Origin: Candidatus Borrarchaeum weybense
GTDB lineage: Archaea > Asgardarchaeota > Sifarchaeia > Borrarchaeales > Borrarchaeaceae
Length of the DNA: 64,000 nucleotides
NCBI GenBank assembly: GCA_019057385.1
Contig: JAHQJS010000006.1
Location: forward strand, 889,038-953,037
Direction: 5' to 3'
A model generated the notes under the pieces. It made no database searches and was not told the DNA's origin. It saw only the letters and a list, made by a program, of their open reading frames with translations. This document shows positions 28,423 to 37,057 of the stretch, piece after piece. The translations under genes were made by a program, and so were the position numbers. How positions within the stretch are numbered: position 1 is the first letter of the stretch; the number at the start of each line of letters is the position of its first letter.

Positions 28423-29097
28423 TTAAAGAATTTCAGTTCCTATCGGCTTTTGACCTTTTAAAACTGCAGATATGCGAGAAGGATGTCTTCCATTTAATAT
28501 CCAGCAACGGATGTTACCCTGTGCCAATATCTTAGGAAAATGTTTATCAACACATCTCTGAGTTTCAAACGCATTAAAATCATGCCGATCAAGTTCTGCA
28601 ATCAATTCACTTGGCTCTTGCTTTGGATCGTGTTTAAAGATTCCCTCTACATCCTTAAGAAGAATTAAAGATTCAGCTTTTATCAAGGAGGCGATATATG
28701 CGGCAATCGAATCTGAAGTGACATCCCAAGAATGGTTCAATTGATCTTGTTCATATAATAACCAAAATGGTAAAAGAATTGGGAATTTATTTTTCTTCGC
28801 TAATTCTTTCGCTTTATCAATAGAATGGGTTGTAATTGCGTTTTCAGACAAATTTGAGAGAAAAAAACCATATTGATCCATTGCTAGAATTGCCATCCAA
28901 TGAGCTATAGTTTCTGATAGATTATATTGACTGTAAATATCCCTCACAATGTCTGCAAATGGGCCTCCTCCGGGCACAATAAGCAATTGATACGATGTTG
29001 AGAGTTTGTCCAAGAACTTAATTAAATTTCGAAGTTCTTCCGAGTAAGAAATGAGTCCGCCTCCTAGTTTTATACAATGAATTGCGTCCGCCTCCAC
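28423..29097 (-). CDS. mfnE: [5-(aminomethyl)furan-3-yl]methyl phosphate kinase MfnE
   Basis: A 224-residue amino-acid-kinase-family protein matching MfnE, which in methanogens phosphorylates the aminomethylfuran phosphate to its diphosphate during methanofuran synthesis. Landmarks: IKLGGGLISYS, LLIVPGGGPFADIVRDI, AHWMAILAMDQYGFFLS, and SWDVTSDSIAAYIA. GTG at 29097 overlaps the only ribosome site GGAGGCG; the correct start could be the ATT 15 bases downstream, which is better spaced. Confidence 0.85.
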   Translation of the reverse strand: MEADAIHCIKLGGGLISYSEELRNLIKFLDKLSTSYQLLIVPGGGPFADIVRDIYSQYNLSETIAHWMAILAMDQYGFFLSNLSENAITTHSIDKAKELAKKNKFPILLPFWLLYEQDQLNHSWDVTSDSIAAYIASLIKAESLILLKDVEGIFKHDPKQEPSELIAELDRHDFNAFETQRCVDKHFPKILAQGNIRCWILNGRHPSRISAVLKGQKPIGTEIL

Positions 29098-29234
29098 AAA
29101 AGAGCTTTATGCTGAAGAATTAAACTCATAATTTCAGTTATACCTTTAATATTTTTAATTCACGCATTTGGAGACTTTAAGGATAATTATACGTACTTTC
29201 ATGCTCAAAAAAAAAAAAGGATTCTAATTTAATA

Positions 29235-29801
29235 TTACTGTTTAGACCTTTCAAAAGCCATATCTACTACCGGCGAAAGTCTGTTAAGAAGTGAAGGCAT
29301 GTATACGCCGGCTAATCCTCCTAGAATCGCATGGATTGCGAGGAACCCATAGAGGAAAAGTGGCAATGACCACGCCCAACCAAGGAACATTATAAAGGCC
29401 CAATACAGGAGAATGTCTCCTGGGATGTTGTAGATGAGACCAGCGATCCCATCGGCTACTCGTGAATCTTGGATTTCCTTGTGTGTGACATGGAAGAAAA
29501 GGTCAATAACTATCCCACCTAGAACCCATGATGGAATGATTATCCATATCACTGGCGGTCCGCCTGGAAGGATAGTTGATATAACCCCGCTAACGAATTG
29601 AGTGAAGGTCGCAGCGCCGGTCTTTCCAACGATTGCTCTTATTGTTAGAACGATGATGGTACCTACAGGGATTGCAATCACCCCATATAAGCCCGGAAGG
29701 GGTGCAGGAATGAAAGCAGTCGTTAATCCGACCAGTGAAGACAGGGACGCGAAGATAGCCATCAGCGCTAGATCCTTAGAACTAAAATAAGGTTCTTTCA
29801 T
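29235..29801 (-). CDS. ECF transporter S-component next to fmdE
   Basis: A 188-residue membrane protein of about six helices with LGGIVIDLFFHV and GIAGLIYNIPGDILLYWAF segments, typical of ECF S-components. I start at the ATG at 29801, which has GGTGA 9 bases upstream; a GTG at 29816 is weaker. It follows the FmdE gene by 33 bases in the same operon. FmdE-like proteins often pair with metal or cofactor metabolism, so a metal or pterin-related substrate is conceivable but not shown. Confidence 0.7.
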   Translation of the reverse strand: MKEPYFSSKDLALMAIFASLSSLVGLTTAFIPAPLPGLYGVIAIPVGTIIVLTIRAIVGKTGAATFTQFVSGVISTILPGGPPVIWIIIPSWVLGGIVIDLFFHVTHKEIQDSRVADGIAGLIYNIPGDILLYWAFIMFLGWAWSLPLFLYGFLAIHAILGGLAGVYMPSLLNRLSPVVDMAFERSKQ

Positions 29802-29834
29802 GTTAGGATTCACCACCTAGAGTATATTCAGGTA

Positions 29835-30563
29835 TTAGGACGAATCTATCGACATTCCTCTTCCATCTAAGACGTAATAATTTTCTTTGGCACAGTTTAT
29901 ACAGACAGGATTGCCTTCTATCACCCTTGCCCTAGTCTCCATGACGTTCTCTCCACAGATTGAACATCTTACTGAAGCAAATATGGGGGCATACTCAGGC
30001 AGGTTGATTTTCATGCGTTTTATCCTGAACATTTCATCTGCTGATTTACTTAATTCGTTGATGGACATTTCATGGAATAGTCTCATCATTCGTTCATGCT
30101 CTTCTGGTGTCGCCTCTTCCCTCCTGGTAACGATCTTATCCCATAGTCCATATGCCTCAGGATATTCCTCCCCAATAGAATCTTCAAAATCGGGGTCTAA
30201 GGCAATTCGTATTGCCGTTCCGTCTCTTTTCGCCACCGTTACTGCACTCTTACCAAAATCACGGTATATAAGGGCATTGTTTCCAAAGGAGCACCCAGTC
30301 ACCATCTGAACACCGTCGCTGAAACAATTGTTTGTCTCAACGATTGCTATGACTTCCTCCATGCCAGTGCTTTTTATTCCCAATTCTCTCACCGCAATAT
30401 AGCCTGCTATCACGCCGTAGGTCATGTAGTTACAAAAATGCCCATGCAACTCACCAGCCTTCTCATGCAGCCTTCTAAGATTTCCAGTTGCAATTAACTT
30501 CTCAATCTCTTTTCTAACCGGATTTCCAATCTCCATTTCTTTTTTTTCTGCCACTCTTATCAA
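29835..30563 (-). CDS. FmdE-family protein with zinc-ribbon tail
   Basis: A 242-residue protein with the FmdE domain (HGHFCNYMTYGVIAGYIA, ETNNCFSDGVQMVTGCSFGNNALIYRDFGK) and a C-terminal zinc ribbon CSICGENVMETRARVIEGNPVCINC. FmdE was first linked to formylmethanofuran dehydrogenase and now marks a broad family of unclear role near molybdenum/tungsten enzymes. The start is uncertain: TTG at 30563, GTG at 30554 or ATG at 30536. It shares an unusual promoter arrangement with the fdh operon nearby, which hints at joint control. Confidence 0.8.
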   Translation of the reverse strand: MIRVAEKKEMEIGNPVRKEIEKLIATGNLRRLHEKAGELHGHFCNYMTYGVIAGYIAVRELGIKSTGMEEVIAIVETNNCFSDGVQMVTGCSFGNNALIYRDFGKSAVTVAKRDGTAIRIALDPDFEDSIGEEYPEAYGLWDKIVTRREEATPEEHERMMRLFHEMSINELSKSADEMFRIKRMKINLPEYAPIFASVRCSICGENVMETRARVIEGNPVCINCAKENYYVLDGRGMSIDSS

Positions 30564-30663
30564 CTCTTGCGTTTGTTTCTTTTTTTGAGCCTGTTATTTA
30601 ACAAGGGCATACTGCCCACAGAAAGTAGGAAGTACAAAATGTCTTACAACAACTAAAACATGG

Positions 30664-30710
30664 TTGCATATATAAATATTACTATTTTATGCGCGCGTAA
30701 TATTGTATTA
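30664..30710 (-). promoter_or_regulatory. fmdE promoter with TACGCGC box
   Basis: On the minus strand a TACGCGC motif is followed after 16 bases by the TATA box TTTATATAT. The same pair, with 15-base spacing, occurs upstream of mvhD near 37640-37680. A shared activator or repressor site is likely. Confidence 0.45.
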
Positions 30711-30794
30711 GCTTACTCACAGATACGCGGAAAAAAACATAAGATCGCGTGTTAATTAAAAGATAATCGTATTACAAGTAACGACACAAGAAAA

Positions 30795-30817
30795 CCCCAT
30801 AGCGTGGGGTAGTTCAC
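30795..30817 (+). repeat. IS200/IS605-like right-end hairpin, remnant
   Basis: CCCC (30795-30798) pairs with GGGG (30806-30809) and is followed by TAGTTCAC, matching a common right-end signature of IS200/IS605 and TnpB elements. No transposase or tnpB lies near. Likely a decayed element end. Confidence 0.4.
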
Positions 30818-30978
30818 TCTTCAAAAACTATTCAAACTAATCAAAAGGTTTAACATCCTTTTATTCAACCTTTCAAGAAGCGTCATCATCACAAATAGAG
30901 AAAAATATGCCAGTTTCCATGATGGATTCCTCCCTTAAAAAAGGTAGCTTCTTTCTTAGTAGATATAAAGGGTTCTGA

Positions 30979-31028
30979 GTCAACTAATTAGGAGAAGGAG
31001 TCCCCTTCCAAAATGTGGGGTAGTAGAC
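30979..31028 (+). repeat. IS200/IS605-like nested end hairpin, remnant
   Basis: GTCAACTAATTA followed by CCCC..GGGG and TAGTAGAC. The first 11 bases equal those of the IscB element end (TCAACTAATTA at 15695), and the CCCC/GGGG core follows in the same order. It is a second copy of that end in a gene-free region, possibly from a non-autonomous element between 30795 and 31028. Apart from this and the frhB fragment, the gap 30564-31229 holds only promoter DNA. Confidence 0.45.
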
Positions 31029-31031
31029 TTA

Positions 31032-31179
31032 TCACTCATGCTTTTTAAGGAACACTGTCATATCATTGATGGTCAATTCGGTATCTGTAACCATTGCTGG
31101 GGGGATAAGAACTTTTACATTTATAACTGGTTCGTAATCAAAGCGTAGAGTGACTTCCTTGTTCAGCATAAATATCAAC
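31032..31179 (-). pseudogene. truncated frhB copy (C-terminal 45 codons)
   Basis: The DNA 31041-31179 aligns without gaps to the 3' end of the frhB gene at 33807-33945 (139 bases, roughly four in five identical). The frame stays open and ends at its own stop (TGA 31032-31034). The peptide reads MLNKEVTLRFDYEP and later VTDTELTIND, versus MLNKEVAPRFDYEP and VTDTELTIED in the intact gene. No upstream frhB sequence or ribosome site is left. It lies just beyond the nuoIBD stop, so it and frhB flank nuoC-nuoIBD as direct repeats. Confidence 0.75.
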
Positions 31180-31229
31180 GTAAAACAATTAGTGGAAAAA
31201 AAATTGTTAAGTTGAAATCGTTCTTAAGA

Positions 31230-33236
31230 TTATCTATCGTGGTCTGCGGGGCATTGATCAAGACTCCAGTAGATTACGGGCACATCCGCTATGCTACATC
31301 CCTTCAAAAGCTCAGGAAGCAATACAAGAATAGGACCAAAGGTTGGTCCTCTTATTTTAGCTCTATATGGAGTGTTGGCCCCTGAACTAACTAGATGAAA
31401 ACATAGTTCTCCTCTGGCACTTTCGATACAATTTATTGCTTCTCCTTCAGGCACACGTTTTAACGGAGCAAATTTCTTCCTAAATGGCCCTGGAGGTAGG
31501 TTATTTAAGGCTTCTTCAATCATATTAAGGCTTTCCCCGATTTCTGATATCCTAGCTTCCATTCTATGGTATGCATCACCTTCCTTGAATGTGGGGATAT
31601 CAAAGTCTAGTTTACCATAAGCTTCGTAAGGATGACTCTTTCTCACATCAAAGTTTATGCCTGAAGCCCTGGCGTTAGGTCCTGTAACATCATTTTCTAT
31701 TGCAACATCCGAAGAAATTTTTCCAATATCCATTGTCCTTGCCTTGAATGAAGAGTTATCCATCATAAGATTGTTATACATGTTTACTCTCTGTTTCATA
31801 TAATTTATAGTCTCCAAAGCGAGTTCCGTAAAATCATCTGTTAAATCCCGGAAAACTCCACCTGGAACATTGTATACGTGATATATACGACCCCCGGTTA
31901 ATTCATCTAGCAGACGAAGAAACCTCTCTCTATCGCCCCACGTAATCATTTGCATTGTTTTAAACCCTACTGCTCCAGTGACTAACCCTAAGTTAAGAAG
32001 GTGGCTTTGTATTCTTGAAAGTTCTGCCTGTATCACTCTAAGATACTTGGCTCTCTCTGGAACCTCTAAACCTGCAATTTTTTCAACGGCACCAATATAG
32101 GCAATCTCGTAAGATGCGCCGTCAAGTACACAGACACGTTGAATCAACATCGCATTCTGATACCATGTTCTATATTCCATGAGTTTTTCAAACCCTCTGT
32201 GCAGGTATCCCACTTGAGGTGTAGCTTCTATCACACTTTCTCCATTAACCTTCAATTTAAGGTTAAAGTTTCCAGATCCAGCATGCTGTGGACCGAAGGG
32301 AATTAGCATTTCATTCGAATTAAGCGTTTCTTGCTTGCTAAATGGTGGAACTTTCAGTTTTTGAGTAAAAGTAGCGTCTTCTTCTTTACCTGTATATCCG
32401 TTTTGAATGTGTTTCATAGCAGCAACTATTGCGACACCTATGGGTTCTGGTCTGGGTGGACATCCTGCTATCCATACGTCAACAGGAATATACTTATCGA
32501 TTTGTTTTATGGTGTTGTAACTGTCCCAGTATGTGCCACCACTCATTGGGCAATTTCCGAATGACAGTACAAACTTTGGCTTAGGCATCTGTTGATAGAT
32601 TCTAATAATTCTTCTGAGAGTTTTTACTGTAACATACCCACCTATAAGAAGTACATCTGCATGTCTTGGACTATCAGCTACTAAAAGCCCAAATCTCTCC
32701 ATATCAAATCCGCTACTTACCCAAGGTACAGCTTCAATAAAACAACAACCTGTAAAGTAATTTAAAACCCATAGGCTCCTTGAACGTGCCCAACTCGCAA
32801 TGTCAGAAATCTTCGTATCCTCAGGATGCATTAACTCAGGAGGTTGAGCTAGCATTTCTGGCGAAAATATAAATTTACTTTTATCGGGTCCAATTACTAC
32901 AGGGAAGTTTGTCATTTGAAGCGACTCTGTTGGACACACATCTACGCATAATCCACAGAAGCAACACCTAGAAAAATCTAGTTGGGGGTAATATGCAACG
33001 TCTTTCTGGGGGGATTGATCTGACGCAGCTCTATCAACCATTTCTATAGCGCCATTTGGGCAAACCTTAGCGCATAACTTACAACCTTTACATGTTTCTA
33101 AGTTTAATATGTGCCGACCTCTAGAATTCTTTGCAATTGGCATTTCAGGAGGGAAATTATATGTAATTGGCTTACTAGTTAATTGAGTAAGCCCTGTTTT
33201 TAGGACGGTAAGCCCATTTTTTAACTTTTCAAACAT
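31230..33236 (-). CDS. NuoI-NuoB-NuoD fusion: ferredoxin / small subunit / large subunit of a complex I/group 4 hydrogenase-like module
   Basis: One 668-residue chain with three domains. Residues 45-110 are a two-[4Fe-4S] ferredoxin like NuoI (C49/C52/C55/C59 and C91/C94/C97/C101). Residues 155-275 are NuoB-like, with the cluster ligands C164, C165, C229 and C259. Residues 310-668 are NuoD/HycE-like (FGPQHAGSGNF, GYLHRGFEKLMEYR, VPGGVFRD). The nickel motifs of hydrogenases, RVCGIC and DPCxxC, read here RVCVLD (C369, D372) and DQCPAD (C662, D665): in both, the second Cys is Asp. It is thus neither a standard hydrogenase nor a normal quinone-site NuoD. No membrane subunit is nearby. It ends the fdh operon. 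Confidence 0.85.
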   Translation of the reverse strand: MFEKLKNGLTVLKTGLTQLTSKPITYNFPPEMPIAKNSRGRHILNLETCKGCKLCAKVCPNGAIEMVDRAASDQSPQKDVAYYPQLDFSRCCFCGLCVDVCPTESLQMTNFPVVIGPDKSKFIFSPEMLAQPPELMHPEDTKISDIASWARSRSLWVLNYFTGCCFIEAVPWVSSGFDMERFGLLVADSPRHADVLLIGGYVTVKTLRRIIRIYQQMPKPKFVLSFGNCPMSGGTYWDSYNTIKQIDKYIPVDVWIAGCPPRPEPIGVAIVAAMKHIQNGYTGKEEDATFTQKLKVPPFSKQETLNSNEMLIPFGPQHAGSGNFNLKLKVNGESVIEATPQVGYLHRGFEKLMEYRTWYQNAMLIQRVCVLDGASYEIAYIGAVEKIAGLEVPERAKYLRVIQAELSRIQSHLLNLGLVTGAVGFKTMQMITWGDRERFLRLLDELTGGRIYHVYNVPGGVFRDLTDDFTELALETINYMKQRVNMYNNLMMDNSSFKARTMDIGKISSDVAIENDVTGPNARASGINFDVRKSHPYEAYGKLDFDIPTFKEGDAYHRMEARISEIGESLNMIEEALNNLPPGPFRKKFAPLKRVPEGEAINCIESARGELCFHLVSSGANTPYRAKIRGPTFGPILVLLPELLKGCSIADVPVIYWSLDQCPADHDR

Positions 33237-33242
33237 TTCTCA

Positions 33243-33725
33243 TCATCTCTCTTCATTATGAACTAATGAATAATTTTTCTCAACGAATTCTCTCCAATTG
33301 AAATCTTTTCTAAAGGGGGGAATCTCAACGGGATCCTCCAAGAATAGTGGTTTTAGAATTTGATTTCCTTCAAAGGAAACCCCAAAGAGTTCCCACGCCT
33401 CTCTCTCATGCATAGCAGCATTAAGCCAGAGTTTCGACAAGCTTGGAATTGTAGGATTATCTCTCGGGATCTCAGTTGCTACCTTAACGTATATGTCTTC
33501 ATGGAGTTTATGCACGAGGAAATATATCTCAAAAGTTCCTCGTTCTATCCAATCGACAGCGCTAATCGTCAATAATCTCTGGAATCCTTGATTTCTCAAG
33601 TACTCAGCAGCTTGGAAGTAATTAGGCTTTGAAACTCTAACATAATTTATATTTTCGTCAACAGAATACTCTGCTTTCATCTGAGTTTGAAGATATTTAA
33701 AAATCGCTTGAATTTCTTCTTTCAT
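33243..33725 (-). CDS. NuoC/HycE N-terminal-like 30-kDa subunit
   Basis: A 160-residue protein matching the 30-kDa (NuoC) subunit of complex I and the N-terminal part of group 4 hydrogenase large subunits. The conserved block NAAMHEREAWELFGVSFEGN (REAxDLFGIxFxGH in the family) and the tail PPFRKDFNW are clear. It bridges catalytic and membrane modules in known complexes. It has a good ribosome site (AAGGGAG) and sits 6 bases before the fusion gene, so both belong to one module. Confidence 0.85.
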   Translation of the reverse strand: MKEEIQAIFKYLQTQMKAEYSVDENINYVRVSKPNYFQAAEYLRNQGFQRLLTISAVDWIERGTFEIYFLVHKLHEDIYVKVATEIPRDNPTIPSLSKLWLNAAMHEREAWELFGVSFEGNQILKPLFLEDPVEIPPFRKDFNWREFVEKNYSLVHNEER

Positions 33726-33797
33726 GGTGTGTACTCCCTTTTAAGATCTTTTTTGGTAGTTTCAGTCAATATATTTCAAGTAAGTTATATCTACTTT

Positions 33798-35024
33798 TCA
33801 CACAGACTTCTTAAGGAATAATGCCACATCTTCTATGGTCAATTCGGTATCAGTAACCGTTGCTGAAGGGGCACGAGACTCTACATTTATACCTGGTTCA
33901 TAATCAAAGCGTGGAGCTACTTCCTTGTTCAGCATAAAGATCAACTTAGCTAATGGCAATTCCATAGGACATGCATCCTGACACTGACCACAATTTATGC
34001 AAGAGTCCATAACGTGCACGACTCGTACCATAGGCCATAGAGGATTAGGTGGTATCTCTCCACCGCTTACGTAACCTCTATCCGCCTCAAGCATGCAATG
34101 CTCACAAAAACATATAGGACAAGCATCTCTACACCCGAAACACTTGATGCACTGACTAAATTGGGAGAACCAATAATTAAATCGTTCATCAGCACTCATC
34201 GCTTTGAATGGAGCGAAATCTTTCTCTTGCCACTCTTGAGCTAGTTTTATTGCTAGTGCATCTTGTTTTCTTCTAGTTTCTATTGCTTCAGAATTAGGTT
34301 TTTCCACTTTAATAGAACCTGCTTCAATCGCGCTCTCTATAAGATTAGATCCTTTGTCGGAACAAACCTCGATAAACGTCATTTTTTCGTCTGTATTTCC
34401 CCATCTCCCACAAGCTATATCCGTCATAGTTGGAATCTTGATTTCACATCTCCTACAATTTTCTCTTCTGCCATATCCTTCTTCTTCTAATACTTTTAGA
34501 TCTCTTTCTACTTCTGTTTCGTCTTTTAATCTTATCTTAAGTTTTCCATCTTCAATTTCTTCTTTGATAACATCTGAGGGATTTACACCAAATTTTTCTT
34601 TGAACATTTCTTTGGCTGTTACAGGTGAGAACGTACCAGTACAATTTAGTCCAATAAGAAGTAAATTTTCAAGATGCATGACATCTCTTTTGGTTAGTTC
34701 AATGATCGCCCTAGCATCACACGGTTTGCAGACTACAGCAAGTTTGCGATTATAAACACCCGCCATGTATTCTTTAAGATAGCGGGGAATATTTATAGAA
34801 CTCGAATGCAAAACTCCTGCAGTATCTTTTATTTCTTCTGGATCAGTAATTAGCACAGGTATACCATCATATCTGTCGCCATCCCTTGCTTTTATAGCTA
34901 GTACTGCATCTACAAGTCCACTTTCTAATGCAAACTTCAGAAGTGCCGTAACTGCACCACCACAGTCTGCCTTATTTCGATTTTCCTCATTTGAAGCCCA
35001 GGCGAGATACATATCACCATTCAT
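33798..35024 (-). CDS. FrhB/FdhB-family iron-sulfur flavoprotein
   Basis: A 408-residue protein of the coenzyme F420 hydrogenase/dehydrogenase beta-subunit family (FrhB, FdhB). N-terminal part: CGGAVTALLKFALESGLVDAV, GVLHSSS, ACGRWGN and Cys-rich blocks (CRRCEIKIPTMTDIACG). C-terminal part: two further cluster sets, CIKCFGCRDACPICFCEHC and CINCGQCQDACPMELP. The ATG at 35024 overlaps the fdhA stop as ATGA after GGAGGT, so it is translationally coupled. In methanogens this subunit passes formate electrons to F420. Here the electron acceptor is uncertain because MvhD and a Nuo-like module are also in the operon. Confidence 0.85.
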   Translation of the reverse strand: MNGDMYLAWASNEENRNKADCGGAVTALLKFALESGLVDAVLAIKARDGDRYDGIPVLITDPEEIKDTAGVLHSSSINIPRYLKEYMAGVYNRKLAVVCKPCDARAIIELTKRDVMHLENLLLIGLNCTGTFSPVTAKEMFKEKFGVNPSDVIKEEIEDGKLKIRLKDETEVERDLKVLEEEGYGRRENCRRCEIKIPTMTDIACGRWGNTDEKMTFIEVCSDKGSNLIESAIEAGSIKVEKPNSEAIETRRKQDALAIKLAQEWQEKDFAPFKAMSADERFNYWFSQFSQCIKCFGCRDACPICFCEHCMLEADRGYVSGGEIPPNPLWPMVRVVHVMDSCINCGQCQDACPMELPLAKLIFMLNKEVAPRFDYEPGINVESRAPSATVTDTELTIEDVALFLKKSV

Positions 35025-37051
35025 TGTTCTACCTCCATTCTTACAGCACATACTTTGAATTCAGGCATTTTGCACTTGGGGTCAAAGGCTGGGTTTGTTA
35101 ATACATTGGCTGGTGAATCGCCGAAGTGAAAGGGCGTGAAAACCATCCCTTGAGGCACATCTTCAGTGATCCTTACCTTAGCTTTAATGCTACCCCGCCT
35201 CGTTTTCAAAACAACCCATCCCCCATTGGTGGTTTCCAGTTTTATTGCGTCTTTAGGATTAATCTGAACAAAATTACTAGGCACTTCTGCATTTAATGCG
35301 TCAGTTCTCCTAGTCATCGTCCCAGTATGATAATGGAAGATGCTTCTTCCAGTAGTCAGAACATAAGGATATTCTTCATCTGGCAATTCAGCTGGAGGTT
35401 TGTACTCCACTACTTGGAAGTGACCAAGACCATCAGGTGTATTAAACTTTTTTACAAACATTGTAGGTGTCCCTGGGTGATCTTCAGAAGGACAAGGCCA
35501 TTGAATCCCTCCTACTGTTTCCTCTATCCTTTCGTAAGTTAATCCCGCATACTGGGGAACGCATTTTCTTATCTCTTCGAATATATCCCTGGGACTTGCA
35601 TAACTGAATTTATCCTTAAAGCCCATCTTTTCAGCCAAATCACGTATTATGCGCCAATCAGGCTTAGCCTCGCCAGGAGGATCAATCACTTTATTTATCT
35701 TTTGAACTCTTCTATCAACCCATGCATGTACTCCTTCCCTCTCGACCCATGTAGCTGCTGGTAATACCACATCTGCAAGTTTTGCTGTTTCTGTCATGAA
35801 TATGTCTTGAACTACTAGAAAATCGAGGTTCTCAAGAGACTGCCTTACACTATTTGTATCAGGTCCTGACATCATAGGATTTGTTCCTACCACATAAATA
35901 GCCTTACACTTATGCACGATGTCCATGTAGGTTAGACCGGGGTTAATTGGAAGATTTTCTACTCCCCAGCGCTCTTGAAAGAACTCTGCTGCCTCCTGAC
36001 CTACCCGTTTGAAACCAGGGTAGAAGACATTAACGCAGCCCATATCCCCTGATCCCTCTCCATTTATTTGCCCCCTCATAGGGTTAACGCCAGTTCCTGG
36101 CTTTCCAATATGGCCAGTCAAAAGTGCTAGATCGGCAAGGACCTTGACATTATCCGCTCCAGTAGTGTGCTGAGTTATACCTTCATCAAATTGGATGCAC
36201 CCCCTCTCTGCATTGGCGTAGGTAAGTGCAGCCTCTCTGATTTTTTCTATAGAAATACCTGTGATCTGTTCGATTTGTTTTAAGTCAATCGTGGAAAGGA
36301 AATCGCGCAAATCACTGAAACCAGCAGTTCTTGATTCTATAAATTCTCTATTTTCAAGTCCTTCATTAATAATAATACTCATTATGCCATTTATCAAGGC
36401 AACATCTGTGCCAGGTCTCAATTGTAAGTGAATATCTGCTAAATGTCTTGCAGTAACTGTTTTTCGTGGATCTATTACAATTACCTTGGCTCCCTTCTTC
36501 TTCGCTCTAAGCACCCTTTTTGCGATCATAGGAAAGGTTTCTTTGATATTGACCCCAGCAATGACAAAGCAATCCGCGAGTTCATAATCTAATTGAGAGA
36601 TCTCCATAACACCCGAGCCAACTGTGGGTCCAAGCCCTGCAACTGTTGCGGAATGACAGAATCTGGCACAATACTCGACGTTGTTGGTACCCATGACGAT
36701 CCGAGCAAACTTCTGAAGCACATAACTAGCCTCGTTCGTGGTCTTTCCTGAACCCAGTATACCAAAGGATTCGGGTGAAGTATCCTTTAGAGCCGCAGAA
36801 ACTACATCAAGTGCCTTCTCCCAAGTAATTTCCTCAAATTTGCCGTTATTTCTAAGCAATGGCTTTTTAAGTCGGTCTTCGCTATATAAAAATAAGTAAG
36901 ATCTTCTACCTTTAGGACAATTCGTCCCTTCGTTTACAGGATGTTCCTTCCATGGTTCTATGCCTATTATTTTGCCGTCCTTGACCACAAGATACATCCC
37001 ACATCCAGATCCGCAATATGGGCATATCGTTGGTACATACTGCATATCCAT
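35021..37051 (-). CDS. fdhA: formate dehydrogenase, molybdopterin catalytic subunit
   Basis: A 676-residue member of the molybdopterin oxidoreductase family. The N-terminal [4Fe-4S] motif is C10-x2-C13-x3-C17 with C45 (ICPYCGSGCGMYL, NCPKGRR). The active site reads CARFCHSATVAG, with Cys132 where E. coli FdhF has selenocysteine, followed by the conserved His133. Blocks such as QFDEGITQHTTGADN and RGQINGEGSGDMGC fit formate dehydrogenases. It probably oxidises formate or reduces CO2, holding tungsten or molybdenum. It follows mvhD by 6 bases and overlaps frhB. Confidence 0.85.
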   Translation of the reverse strand: MDMQYVPTICPYCGSGCGMYLVVKDGKIIGIEPWKEHPVNEGTNCPKGRRSYLFLYSEDRLKKPLLRNNGKFEEITWEKALDVVSAALKDTSPESFGILGSGKTTNEASYVLQKFARIVMGTNNVEYCARFCHSATVAGLGPTVGSGVMEISQLDYELADCFVIAGVNIKETFPMIAKRVLRAKKKGAKVIVIDPRKTVTARHLADIHLQLRPGTDVALINGIMSIIINEGLENREFIESRTAGFSDLRDFLSTIDLKQIEQITGISIEKIREAALTYANAERGCIQFDEGITQHTTGADNVKVLADLALLTGHIGKPGTGVNPMRGQINGEGSGDMGCVNVFYPGFKRVGQEAAEFFQERWGVENLPINPGLTYMDIVHKCKAIYVVGTNPMMSGPDTNSVRQSLENLDFLVVQDIFMTETAKLADVVLPAATWVEREGVHAWVDRRVQKINKVIDPPGEAKPDWRIIRDLAEKMGFKDKFSYASPRDIFEEIRKCVPQYAGLTYERIEETVGGIQWPCPSEDHPGTPTMFVKKFNTPDGLGHFQVVEYKPPAELPDEEYPYVLTTGRSIFHYHTGTMTRRTDALNAEVPSNFVQINPKDAIKLETTNGGWVVLKTRRGSIKAKVRITEDVPQGMVFTPFHFGDSPANVLTNPAFDPKCKMPEFKVCAVRMEVEQ

Positions 37052-37057
37052 AGTTAT

